Shown here: positions 1 through 7,736 of the stretch, in pieces
Position numbering within the stretch: the stretch's first letter is position 1
Layout: each line of letters begins with the position of its first letter
Source: Deltaproteobacteria bacterium
Lineage (GTDB): Bacteria; Desulfobacterota; GWC2-55-46
Direction of reading: 5' to 3'
Assembly (NCBI GenBank): GCA_019912665.1
Contig: JAIOIE010000021.1
Location: forward strand, 261,679-325,678
DNA: 64,000 nucleotides
Notes under the pieces: model-generated
What the model was told of the DNA's origin: nothing
The model's input: only the letters and a program-made list of their open reading frames with translations
The model's database searches: none
Made by a program: the position numbers and the translations under genes

Positions 1-1
1 C

Positions 2-262
2 GAAAGCTCGGAGATAGAAGGATACGGTTCAGGACCAGCAATCCATAACGACAGGAGCGTATTACGCATTAAAAACTCAGCGTTGATTAGCAATGGCGCA
101 GCTGCGCTTTCATGCATCACCAGTTCCTACAATTTTGTGAGCGGAACCATGATTGCAGGAGGATCGGCAGGCGGCGACGCATACAATACGAAATGCGTCG
201 GCTCATTCGATGAAAACTACGCGCCGCTGGCCGCCGATTGCACCGTAACGCCAACGCCCTGA
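2..262 (+). CDS. C-terminal fragment of a secreted beta-helix-like protein (partial)
   Basis: The frame is open from the window edge to a TGA at 260-262, giving 86 residues without a start, so this is the 3' end of a longer gene. The visible part contains short alternating hydrophobic/polar strands (VLRIKNSALISNGAA) of the kind found in right-handed beta-helix repeats, two or three cysteines, and a Gly/Ala-rich stretch before a Thr-Pro tail. No catalytic motif is seen. It sits 32 bp upstream of a signal-peptide-bearing gene on the same strand, so the two may be co-transcribed exoproteins. The beta-helix assignment is an inference from texture only. Confidence 0.5.
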   Translation, partial: ESSEIEGYGSGPAIHNDRSVLRIKNSALISNGAAALSCITSSYNFVSGTMIAGGSAGGDAYNTKCVGSFDENYAPLAADCTVTPTP

Positions 263-294
263 GCGGCTTAATCGCACGAAAGGGAACCTAGAAT

Positions 295-1119
295 ATGAGA
301 ACCCGTTTAAAGATATTCTGTCTCGCGGCTTTTTTATGCGTTTTCGCTGATATGCCCGCGAACGCGGCGTCGTCGAGCGAGAACTTCGTACTTGAAAAGG
401 GCGAAGTTACCGGAGGCGGCGGAAGCTCGTCTTCCGATACCTTCTCAACTACGACCGTCCTCGGCCAGACATTCCCGTCGGGCAGCATGGAAAGCCCAGA
501 GTTCAAAATGGATTTCGGCCTCATGATGGATACGGTCCCTCCCGTGCTGACATGCCCGGCCGATTTAAGCGTGCTCTTGAATACCCCTGCTTCCGACCCG
601 GCTGTGGCAGGGTTCCTTTCCGGAGCGGTAGCTACGGATGATATCGACGCAAGCGTTCCTGTCGCGCACAGCGCTGTTCCTGACGTATTAAGTCCGGTTG
701 GCACGACGACGGTCTCATTCACCGCAACCGATGCCGCGGGCAATTCCTCATCATGCTCGGCGGGAATCAAGGTCGTTTACGCGTTCGGCGGGTTTTTGCC
801 TCCGATTGACCAGGACAGGCCTTTCAAGCTCGGCAATACCATACCTGTGAAATTCCGGCTCATGGAAGCGCATGGAGACATGACCTCCACCGCTAGCGCC
901 GCCATTTCCCTCCAGAAATATTCTGAAACCGGTCCGGTCGACGACCCGCTAGACGGTACAGAGGCAGGCGCTGATAACGGTAATATGTTCAGGTACGACG
1001 AAGACGATGGGCAATACGTTTTCAACCTTGGCACCAGGGGGCTTACGCAGGGCTCTTGGCAGGTCAGCGTAAGCCTCGACGACGGCACAACCCATGCCGT
1101 CGTCATATTTATCAAATAA
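295..1119 (+). CDS. Secreted HYR / PxKF domain protein
   Basis: This 274-aa protein starts with a signal peptide (MRTRLKIFCLAAFLCVFADMPANA, probable cut after ANA). Residues about 80-160 match a HYR-type Ig-like fold: the opening PPVLTCPADLSV, the GTTTVSFTATDAAGNSSSC strand and the closing Cys are typical. Residues about 165-274 look like a PxKF domain (GFLPPIDQDRPFKLGNTIPVKFRL, then the GSWQVSVSLDDG strand near the end). Both domains are known from bacterial surface and adhesive proteins; no enzyme motif is present. The start follows a purine-rich stretch (AAAGGGAACC). A strong terminator lies 30 bp after the stop. The protein is presumably exported and structural or adhesive; its ligand is unknown. 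Confidence 0.75.
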   Translation: MRTRLKIFCLAAFLCVFADMPANAASSSENFVLEKGEVTGGGGSSSSDTFSTTTVLGQTFPSGSMESPEFKMDFGLMMDTVPPVLTCPADLSVLLNTPASDPAVAGFLSGAVATDDIDASVPVAHSAVPDVLSPVGTTTVSFTATDAAGNSSSCSAGIKVVYAFGGFLPPIDQDRPFKLGNTIPVKFRLMEAHGDMTSTASAAISLQKYSETGPVDDPLDGTEAGADNGNMFRYDEDDGQYVFNLGTRGLTQGSWQVSVSLDDGTTHAVVIFIK

Positions 1120-1150
1120 CTTATCAAAAAAAACCGCTATCGTTACTTTG

Positions 1151-1179
1151 AGAAAGGGGCTTTAAGCCCCTTTCTTTTT
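1151..1179 (+). terminator. Rho-independent terminator
   Basis: A perfect inverted repeat (GAAAGGGGCTT / AAGCCCCTTTC) with almost no loop is followed by CTTTTTA. It lies just after the PxKF gene and before the PEP-CTERM gene, and so ends the first unit. Confidence 0.8.
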
Positions 1180-1381
1180 ACGGTAACCGCTTTTGCGCGC
1201 TTCCGCCAAATGACCCGGCTTTCCCACCAGATATATTCCGCCGATTTGTGCATGGAATTCATGAAGAGGGTAATAAAAGAACCCTCCTCTCCATTCAGCC
1301 TCAAGCCCTTTCCTAAGCGCCCCGAAACCGCGCCATCCTTCTCTGCTATACTCAGATTTATAATAATAAAAGGGGGGCACC

Positions 1382-2308
1382 ATGAAAAAAACATGGCTTG
1401 CAGCCGTCTTTTTCATTGCCGGTCTTTCCTCGAATGCGTACGCGACCCAATATGAGTTCACTACCATAGAGGTGCCGGGCGCCTTATGGACGAGCGCAAA
1501 CGGAATCAACAACTTCGGGCATATCGTAGGCACATACTCGGACGGGACCGGCTCGCATGGTTTCCTGTACGACGGCACCGGATACCTCACCATAGATTAT
1601 CCGGGGAGCGGAGGCAATACCGGCATAAAGGACATAAACGATTCCGGCAAGATGGTCGGCGAGTACAATGACGGCTATAAATATCAGGACTTCATCCTTA
1701 ACGGCAGGGACTTCTCGACCTATTCGTTCCCGGGAAACACCGAAACCTCGATAAACGGGCTTAACGACGCGGGCATTGCCGCCGGAGGCTATTACGACTG
1801 GCCGACGAACAGCTCAAACGGGGTATTGTATGAAAAGAGCGCCAAGGTTTTTCCAAACACCACGATATTTTCAGACGTAAACGATTCCGGGCAGATGGTG
1901 GGCTACGACCCGGATTTCTGGATCTCCTATGTATATGACGGCAAGGACCTGAGCCAGATAGTCTTCGGCGATTCGCCTTACGGCCTGGACATCTGGGCGC
2001 GGAGCATAAACGATTCAGGATATATAGTGGGGAACTATTCGGAAGGTGGATTCCTGTTCGACAGCGCCAAAGGCAGCGTAACCACGATCAATTATCCGGG
2101 TGCGGCCTATTCCGGCCTTTCAGGCATCAACGACCTTGGCTATCTGGTCGGCAGCTATACATTCAACGAGAGGGGATATGGTTTCCTCGCGATCCCCATC
2201 AAAAAAACAGCCGTGCCCGAGCCTTCGCCACTTGTCCTTTTAGGGTTCGCGATGGCCGCCGTATGCTCTTATAGATTTTTGTTCAACAGGGCATGGGAGC
2301 GGCCTTGA
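1382..2308 (+). CDS. PEP-CTERM-sorted exported repeat protein
   Basis: The 308-aa protein has a signal peptide (MKKTWLAAVFFIAGLSSNAYA) and ends with a PEP-CTERM sorting tag: VPEP at about residue 278, a hydrophobic helix and a basic end (FLFNRAWERP). Between them are about six imperfect repeats of roughly 40 residues with the pattern G-INxxGxIVGxYxDG...GFLYDGxxxTTIDYPG, the HAF-like repeat found in exported proteins of PEP-CTERM/exosortase bacteria. The tag implies processing by an exosortase (not in this window) and export into an extracellular matrix. The start is preceded by a GGGGGG ribosome-binding stretch. Function beyond export is unknown. Confidence 0.8.
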   Translation: MKKTWLAAVFFIAGLSSNAYATQYEFTTIEVPGALWTSANGINNFGHIVGTYSDGTGSHGFLYDGTGYLTIDYPGSGGNTGIKDINDSGKMVGEYNDGYKYQDFILNGRDFSTYSFPGNTETSINGLNDAGIAAGGYYDWPTNSSNGVLYEKSAKVFPNTTIFSDVNDSGQMVGYDPDFWISYVYDGKDLSQIVFGDSPYGLDIWARSINDSGYIVGNYSEGGFLFDSAKGSVTTINYPGAAYSGLSGINDLGYLVGSYTFNERGYGFLAIPIKKTAVPEPSPLVLLGFAMAAVCSYRFLFNRAWERP

Positions 2309-2553
2309 TTGAATTTCTTCTGGGCGGGAATTGAGTTCATCGGAACGCATTTCGGGAAATGGCTGGTGGAATTCAGGCTTGAAGAAGGGTTCCAGAGCAT
2401 GGAAAGCCGCTTACAAGCCTTCCGGAATGCGTTCCGGTCTTTCCTCTCTATGCAGGTATGGCGGTTCGGCTACGAAAGAATAAATAGCCCTGCTCGATAT
2501 ACTGGAATGAGCTTTCACATTTGACTTAATCTGAATAAGAAGACAGAGACCGC

Positions 2554-2964
2554 CTAGGCATGGAATACCAGCACCGCGCATTTCGCGTGGCGCACGACAT
2601 AGGCGCTGACGCTACCGAGCACCATGTCCTCAAGGATGCCTCCGCCCCGCTTCGAGACTACCATTATGTCGGGCTTCTTGTTAGTTTCGGCCTCGAGTAT
2701 CATCTTTCTCGGGTCGCCCGTGGCGAGTATGGCGTCCACGTCGAACCCCTTGCCGATTATGTACTTGGCCGTGCGCATCAGGAAATCCTGCCCCTCCGAG
2801 CGCTGCCTCTCGAATATCTCCTCGTTTTCCATGCTGGCGTCGGCTGTCCCCTCGACTACGGTCAGGAGGATTATCTCCGGCTTGGCCAGCTTGAAAAGCT
2901 CCAGGGTCTTATCCAGCGCCTTCTGGGCGTTTTCAGAGCCGTCATGGCAAAAGAGTATCTTCAT
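2554..2964 (-). CDS. Universal stress protein (UspA family)
   Basis: This 136-aa single-domain Usp begins with the standard beta strand and nucleotide loop (MKILFCHDGSENAQKAL) and carries the ATP-binding pattern near the C-terminus (SKRGGGILEDMVLGSVSAYVVRHA, i.e. G-x2-G-x9-G-S), so it is probably an ATP-binding Usp. Length is normal for the family. It is transcribed alone, opposite to the gene before it. Such proteins are cytoplasmic and are induced under growth arrest or redox stress; no specific inducer can be read here. Family assignment is secure, specific role is not. Confidence 0.9.
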   Translation of the reverse strand: MKILFCHDGSENAQKALDKTLELFKLAKPEIILLTVVEGTADASMENEEIFERQRSEGQDFLMRTAKYIIGKGFDVDAILATGDPRKMILEAETNKKPDIMVVSKRGGGILEDMVLGSVSAYVVRHAKCAVLVFHA

Positions 2965-3290
2965 ATGTCCCTCCGATTTTGCTTATAAATTCGTTAGCAC
3001 AATTATAAGTCAAACCCAAGTTCCTTTAAAGAGGGTATTGGAGCCGGGCCTTGCGCCCATGTTCCCCGGCTGCGCACAAGTGGCTTGCTGGCGGGCCCTG
3101 GCCTGAGCTGGCGTGGAGAAAAGAAATGAACCCTCCGCAGGAACTCCGGGGTATCTTAAAACCTCCCCTCCCTTGACGGAGGGAACTGAGGTAAGGTGAA
3201 ACCTGCTCACCCCTCCCTGCCTCCCCATCAAGGGGAAAGGGCAAATACGCTCGCGGCCGGGTATAGACCCTGAGAGAAAAAGGTTGCGCG
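2965..3290. other. Intergenic region, no gene seen
   Basis: The interval between the Usp start and the cyclophilin stop has short GC-rich inverted stretches (for example CCTCCCCTCCCTTGACGGAG) but no supported gene. Open frames here have no ribosome-binding site and no recognisable protein texture. Confidence 0.5.
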
Positions 3291-3896
3291 TCACTCCAAT
3301 ATCCTCACCCTCATCTCGACCCTCTCTTCGGGAAGATCAGGGTAGCCTTCGTCTTTCGGAAGAGCAGCAATCCTGTCGGCCACTTCCATGCCGCTTGTGA
3401 CCTCGCCGAATACGGTGTATTTGCCGTCAAGGGAGCTGGAGTCCTTGAGCACTATGAAGAACTGGGAGCCTGCGCTGTCCGGGTCGTCCTCGAACCTCGC
3501 CATCGAGACGATGCCCCTTTTATGCGGGACCTTGCTGAACTCCGCGGGAACTGTCCAGGGCAGGACGGTCAGGCCGTACCTGCTTTTTCTCGGGCAGCAG
3601 CCGGTATAAGTGCCGGGGCTGGCCTTTGTATATGGATCTCCGCCCTGGATTTTGAGGCCCGGTATTGCCTCGTGAAAGAGCGTGCCGTCATAGAAGCCCT
3701 CTTTCGCGAGCCTGACGAAATTCTCGACGTGCCTGGGAGCGACATCTGGAAAGAGCAGTATCTCGATATTCCCGTAAGCAGTCTCGATTATAGCCCTTTT
3801 TTCCCTTTTTGAATCCCCTTCCCCGTCCGCGCTTGCCAGCGCAGGCATTGCCAGAGTAAAAAATAGTAGAAAAAATAATGCGATCCGTTTCCTCAT
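3291..3896 (-). CDS. Periplasmic cyclophilin-type peptidyl-prolyl isomerase, altered active site
   Basis: The 201-aa protein has a signal peptide (MRKRIALFFLLFFTLAMPALASA) and a cyclophilin fold: GNIEILLFPDVAPRHVENFVRLAKEGFYDG, then IQGGD, then MARFEDDPDSAGSQFFIVL, then LDGKYTVFGEVTSGMEV. It should catalyse or assist prolyl isomerisation of exported proteins. The usual FHRVI catalytic motif reads FHEAI, so the conserved catalytic Arg is replaced by Glu. The SQFFI core is intact. An insert with two adjacent cysteines (GCCPRKS) lies between the IQGG and SQFFI motifs. It may be a weak isomerase or a chaperone. The fold is sure; activity is uncertain. Confidence 0.88.
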   Translation of the reverse strand: MRKRIALFFLLFFTLAMPALASADGEGDSKREKRAIIETAYGNIEILLFPDVAPRHVENFVRLAKEGFYDGTLFHEAIPGLKIQGGDPYTKASPGTYTGCCPRKSRYGLTVLPWTVPAEFSKVPHKRGIVSMARFEDDPDSAGSQFFIVLKDSSSLDGKYTVFGEVTSGMEVADRIAALPKDEGYPDLPEERVEMRVRILE

Positions 3897-4111
3897 GCCC
3901 TCCTCCGATAGATTAAAAAAATATTAAATAAAAGTATGCGGCCTGGTCCTTAAGGCTATTCTGGAAATATACGCCCCAATGCGGGCCTGAAACATGCCTT
4001 TTGTCATGTTTTGGTCTAATCGGAGGGATTATGATGGTGGTCTTTGTGCGGGGGGAAAGGGATTCAAAAGACGCGAGAACGGCCAAAGTCGTTTTTTGCT
4101 AGAAAGGAATC

Positions 4112-4157
4112 TTGGTGGCGGTGGGTGGAATCGAACCACCGACGCGGGGCTTATGAG
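4112..4157. repeat. attL: 46-bp copy of the tRNA-Met 3' end
   Basis: Identical to 24710-24755. It starts TTGGTGGCGGTGGG and ends GGGGCTTATGAG, covering the CCA end, acceptor strand, T arm and part of the anticodon arm of the tRNA on the - strand. Beyond 4157 the identity stops (TGCAAT here, ACCCCT at the tRNA), which fixes the inner edge of the core. Confidence 0.93.
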
Positions 4158-4428
4158 TGCAATAACGCAGAAAAATCTAACTCCTTGATTTGGGTTTGGT
4201 TTCCCGTTTAAGCCTTCCAAATCGCGGAGTTACGGCGTTACAACGCTCTTGCCCGTTTCTAAATTTTTTGTACATTTTGGCAGTTTTCAGCACAAAAAAA
4301 GCACAATTTCAGCACAGAGTCTTGGGGTGGTTAGGGCAATCCTTTGGCCCGTAGCAGGTGTCCTCCCTCCACCTTGTGCTTGTGGACGGGTTCCAGTGGT
4401 CGACTATGTCCTGGGTGGCCATAACGGC
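4158..4428. other. Island left end, no gene seen
   Basis: Between attL and the decayed last CRISPR repeat there is no supported gene. A short AT-rich stretch with repeated CAGCACAAAAA/CAGCACAGAG words lies at about 4280-4317 and could be arm-type integrase sites or simply the 3' end of the array transcript. No clear terminator is visible. Confidence 0.4.
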
Positions 4429-5459
4429 ACCCCAGGGGCACTGAGATATCGCGGTATCGGAGGGAGGGGAGTTACCGACGGCACAATGCCCCCATTCCAT
4501 GTGTACCGCCTCAAGGCTCTTGATATCGCGGTATCGGAGGGGTCGAACTGGGCGAACAGGTGTAGGCGTATAGAGCCGCCTCAAGGCTCTTGATATCGCG
4601 GTATCGGAGGGACCAGGGCGAGCCCGATATAACTAAATTGATTAACCGCCTCAAGGCTCTTGATATCGCGGTATCGGAGGGGGGGACAGAGGGGGATTAA
4701 CGAGGAGGTGAAGGACCCGCCTCAAGGCTCTTGATATCGCGGTATCGGAGGGGCGTGGTGTTATGCTCCCTTCGCCTCCAACTGGCTCCGCCTCAAGGCT
4801 CTTGATATCGCGGTATCGGAGGGAAAGACCACCTCTGGCTGACCGACCTGCGCGAGTGCCGCCTCAAGGCTCTTGATATCGCGGTATCGGAGGGCCTCGT
4901 CGGATCGGTTTGCCGGGGCCGGCAAAGTCCGCCTCAAGGCTCTTGATATCGCGGTATCGGAGGGCTGTTCTCTCGGCCATCGTCCGCCCTCCGATGTCCG
5001 CCTCAAGGCTCTTGATATCGCGGTATCGGAGGGAACCCCGCCAATGGCTACATTTACACACCGGAACACCGCCTCAAGGCTCTTGATATCGCGGTATCGG
5101 AGGGAGCGAGGGCGGCGGTGTGGGCGATATTTCACACCGCCCGCCTCAAGGCTCTTGATATCGCGGTATCGGAGGGAGAGAAAAGTATCTGTCCGTTAAA
5201 GCGTGATTTCCGCCTCAAGGCTCTTGATATCGCGGTATCGGAGGGATCAGTTGCCGGGGCCGGAGAGCCGCCTACCTGTCCCGCCTCAAGGCTCTTGATA
5301 TCGCGGTATCGGAGGGGAATGAAGGGCTTTAAGGGCTTTGACAGTAATTTTACCGCCTCAAGGCTCTTGATATCGCGGTATCGGAGGGGCCATGCCCGAC
5401 GGCATAGCCCGCGACGCGCTCCTCCGCCTCAAGGCTCTTGATATCGCGGTATCGGAGGG
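4429..5459 (-). CRISPR. Type V-B CRISPR array, 14 intact repeats plus one decayed terminal repeat
   Basis: Intact 36-bp repeats start at 4506, 4576, 4646, 4717, 4788, 4859, 4929, 4998, 5069, 5141, 5210, 5281, 5353 and 5424 and are identical. On the + strand each starts CCGCCTCAAGG and ends TATCGGAGGG. Spacers are 33-36 bp. A further repeat at 4429-4464 keeps only about its last 20 bp, with a 41-bp spacer beside it. Decay at this end puts the leader on the high-coordinate side, next to cas2, so the array is read on the - strand like the cas genes. In that orientation the repeat ends with a short hairpin TCAAG-AGC-CTTGA then GGCGG, matching the stem-then-short-tail shape of Cas12b crRNA repeats. 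Confidence 0.97.
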
Positions 5460-5595
5460 AGACCCCTGAGAAATCTCACATTTGAAGCGGGTTTGCGGTA
5501 CCAATTACGAGCACCGTCTGCCACCGCCTGCCGCAAGTCAATCAAAAATGATGTTTTGCCGGATGCAACTATGTGATATTTCATACGTGCGAGTG
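5460..5595 (-). promoter_or_regulatory. CRISPR leader
   Basis: This stretch lies between the candidate tracrRNA anti-repeat and the first (newest) repeat at 5459. A palindrome TGAGAAATCTCA sits at about 5467-5478, roughly ten bases from the first repeat, where a Cas1-Cas2 leader anchoring signal would be expected. No open frame is supported. I infer leader identity from position, terminal-repeat decay and gene direction; no promoter could be assigned with confidence. Confidence 0.6.
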
Positions 5596-5720
5596 CCCTC
5601 CGATAGGGACTCCGGCATTACCGCGCTCGCGTTATCAAAGAACCTTGTCATCTCAATGGCGGAGAGATGATGGTCGGTGCCCATAGGCAACAGAACTTTA
5701 CCATTTTATCGAAGTCCTTA
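5596..5720 (-). ncRNA. Candidate tracrRNA with bipartite anti-repeat
   Basis: On the - strand, 5647 to 5628 reads CAAGGTTCTTTGATAACGCG, which matches the repeat complement CAAGGCTCTTGATATCGCG with one inserted base and three mismatches. After 21 more bases, 5606 to 5596 reads CTATCGGAGGG, matching the outer end of the repeat complement at ten of eleven positions. Together they can pair with both halves of a crRNA repeat read on the - strand. The order, with the crRNA 3'-stem-pairing part first, is that of known Cas12b tracrRNAs, and the position between cas2 and the array is usual for type V-B. The 5' body would be the roughly 85 bases up to the cas2 stop, including a small TGCC-TATG-GGCA hairpin. 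The 5' end is a guess. Confidence 0.7.
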
Positions 5721-5732
5721 CAACATTTTTCA

Positions 5733-6023
5733 TCATATGATTGTAAGCCTCATGGCGCTCCTGTACGGCCTCCCAACACTGTCGAAGCGCCTAACTGTCT
5801 GCTCACTTTCGGGCCCGAGGCACACGATCAAGACCTGGTCTTCATCGGAATTGATCGCAGGGACGATATCCGCTTTAAGCTGCTCGAGACGCAGGTCGTC
5901 AAGCGGGCATTGAAAAACCGAAAATTGAAGGCGATAACCATAACCCTCCATGATGCGCGCAACATTCCGAAGCCGCTTAGGGTCGCAGATGTCATATGTT
6001 ATGAGATAGTGCTTTCTGCTCAT
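5733..6023 (-). CDS. cas2: CRISPR adaptation endoribonuclease-fold protein Cas2
   Basis: The 96-aa protein opens MSRKHYLITYDICDPKRLRNVA, the Cas2 ferredoxin-fold first strand with the conserved Asp (D11), followed by the YGYRLQFSVFQC strand and a VLIVCLG strand. Cas2 dimers bridge two Cas1 dimers in the spacer-integration complex; nuclease activity is usually not needed for that. It starts 13 bp after the cas4-cas1 stop on the same strand, so the two are translated from one message. It is the last protein gene before the tracrRNA and array. Confidence 0.95.
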   Translation of the reverse strand: MSRKHYLITYDICDPKRLRNVARIMEGYGYRLQFSVFQCPLDDLRLEQLKADIVPAINSDEDQVLIVCLGPESEQTVRRFDSVGRPYRSAMRLTII

Positions 6024-6036
6024 TAGACCTGTTGAT

Positions 6037-7734
6037 CTATCGTGTTGTGAAACCTGTGTAGGTTTTTGCTTCTCCCCGCAGAAATCTCCAAAGTTGCCTG
6101 GCTTGGACCTCGAACATGCGGCGGTAGCTCATCCGATAGCGGAATACCGGGTGTGTAACCTCGTCATTGAGCCGTCGAAACCATCCCTGCCAGAACGCCC
6201 GACGTCCGTGCTCGTTGAGATTGCACCCGTGAGAGGAAAACAGAAAATCCGAGGGCGCCACCTCGCCACGGTTGATTAACGATAAGACGATGCTGTCGGC
6301 GGTAAGCGGGCGGAACTCCTCCATGAGATCCAGGGCAAGCGCGGGTCTGCCATAGCGGGGCTTGTGATAGAACCCCAAGAAAGGGTCCAATCCGACAGAG
6401 TGGCATACGCCGGTCAGTTCCTTTGCCAGCATGGAATACGCCAGTGAAAGAAGGGCATTCACCGGGTCTTTCGGCGGTCGCTTATTTCGCTCGGAAAATG
6501 AGAAATCCGACAGCTTATTTTCCTTGAGCATAGAGCTGAAACCCTCGAAGTAGACCGCAGCAGCCCGGCCCTCAAGTCCCAGGACCGTCCCGATGTCCCG
6601 CGCATCAAGGGTTCTATCGCGTAGAGATCGTAATTCCTCGATAGCCTGGTCGGAAACGTTGCCGTTGCGCATGAGAAGGACCCGCTGGTTGTGGATTTTC
6701 GCCCTGACGACCTCTTTGGCGAGCGTTAGACAAGTGTTTTCATCCTGAAAAAGACGATACTGGCCGATGCGCGCATCGATGCCTGAGGCCGGAAGTCCGC
6801 GAAGAAGCCCGAGAAAGCGCCCGGAGGGAGCGAAATAGGCAACGTCTTTGCCTTCGTCGAGACATGCATGCACAAGTTGTGCGCTCATCTGCACCGCCCC
6901 GAAAAGATATACGGCGCGCACCTGCCTTAGAGGATGTTTTGATATCACATTTCCATCGAGAGCAACATGGAGCTGGTCCCCTTTTTTTGAAAGAAATGCC
7001 CTGGCGTCCTGCGCCACTATTACCTCGCCTTCGTCGCCATCTACGACCGGAGGGTGAGCGAGCTTGGGCTCCTCACACGAGCCGGACCAGTAGAGAGACT
7101 CGCCGGGCAGGCAGACAGGGTAAGCAGAACAATACTGGCATCGCGCATCGTTTTCAAGCGGCGGCGGACAGACCGTGGATGCGGCAACGGCGCGTGCCTC
7201 TTGAACGAGCCGGGGCACACGTGCGAGCGCGTCTTCTGATAATGTTACCGGGACGCGGCGGCGGTCTCCGGCATAGTAAATGGCCGCGCCGGAAACGTGC
7301 AGGCCGTGTTCACGGGCCAAGAGCGTATAGGCTGCAACCTGGACAGCGTCAGGGTCCTTTGGGATGAGTTCTCCTGATTCATCCCTTCGGGCAGAACCGC
7401 GCTTGTAGTCGATAATCTGGCAGCCTTCCTGCCCGCCCTCGATTATATCTATCACTCCCGCAAGGCCGAGCGAGCCGCTTTCAAGACGCAGACTGCGGAG
7501 AGTAGCCCCCTCAGGAGCCTCGAAACCTTCACGTCCATCCACGCGCGAGGGCTTATCCACTTGCCGGTGCTTGGAGCCGCCTGCCACGGTATCGGCGCTT
7601 TCCACGAAGATATTCTCAACCCACTGGTAGTAGAAGAGCCTCGGGCAATAGACGTAGTTATGCAAATATCGCACGCCCATGACGGGAGCGTCTTCGGGCG
7701 GAGCATCGGTTGCGCGAAGTCCGGACTCGTCCAT
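6037..7734 (-). CDS. cas4-cas1: Cas4-Cas1 fusion, CRISPR spacer acquisition
   Basis: This 565-aa two-domain protein is a hallmark of type V-B. The N-terminal Cas4 part (about 1-215) has a RecB-type nuclease core (AGVIDIIE with D96, then QIIDYKRG with D109 and K111) and four cysteines for an Fe-S cluster (C30, C199, C202, C208). The C-terminal Cas1 part (about 240-565) carries the metal triad E388 (GLEGRAAAVYFEG), H457 (FLGFYHKPRYG) and E472 (DLMEEFRP). Cas4 trims prespacers and helps select PAM-side ends; Cas1 with Cas2 integrates them. I chose ATG 7734 because GAGGA lies about ten bases upstream and it follows the cas12b TAA by two bases; ATG at 7761 is the alternative (574 aa). Confidence 0.95.
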   Translation of the reverse strand: MDESGLRATDAPPEDAPVMGVRYLHNYVYCPRLFYYQWVENIFVESADTVAGGSKHRQVDKPSRVDGREGFEAPEGATLRSLRLESGSLGLAGVIDIIEGGQEGCQIIDYKRGSARRDESGELIPKDPDAVQVAAYTLLAREHGLHVSGAAIYYAGDRRRVPVTLSEDALARVPRLVQEARAVAASTVCPPPLENDARCQYCSAYPVCLPGESLYWSGSCEEPKLAHPPVVDGDEGEVIVAQDARAFLSKKGDQLHVALDGNVISKHPLRQVRAVYLFGAVQMSAQLVHACLDEGKDVAYFAPSGRFLGLLRGLPASGIDARIGQYRLFQDENTCLTLAKEVVRAKIHNQRVLLMRNGNVSDQAIEELRSLRDRTLDARDIGTVLGLEGRAAAVYFEGFSSMLKENKLSDFSFSERNKRPPKDPVNALLSLAYSMLAKELTGVCHSVGLDPFLGFYHKPRYGRPALALDLMEEFRPLTADSIVLSLINRGEVAPSDFLFSSHGCNLNEHGRRAFWQGWFRRLNDEVTHPVFRYRMSYRRMFEVQARQLWRFLRGEAKTYTGFTTR

Positions 7735-7736
7735 AT

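Noticed and set aside
2309-2524. A 71-codon frame starting with TTG directly after the PEP-CTERM stop
   Set aside because: No ribosome-binding site, odd composition, no family resemblance; its start is just the base after the previous stop.
4432-5441. Several open frames running through the CRISPR array
   Set aside because: Their proteins consist of repeated SDTAIS/LKALDIAVSEG units translated from the CRISPR repeat; they are not genes.
5667-6026. An open frame on the + strand opposite cas2
   Set aside because: It is a shadow of cas2 on the other strand and lacks coding features of its own.
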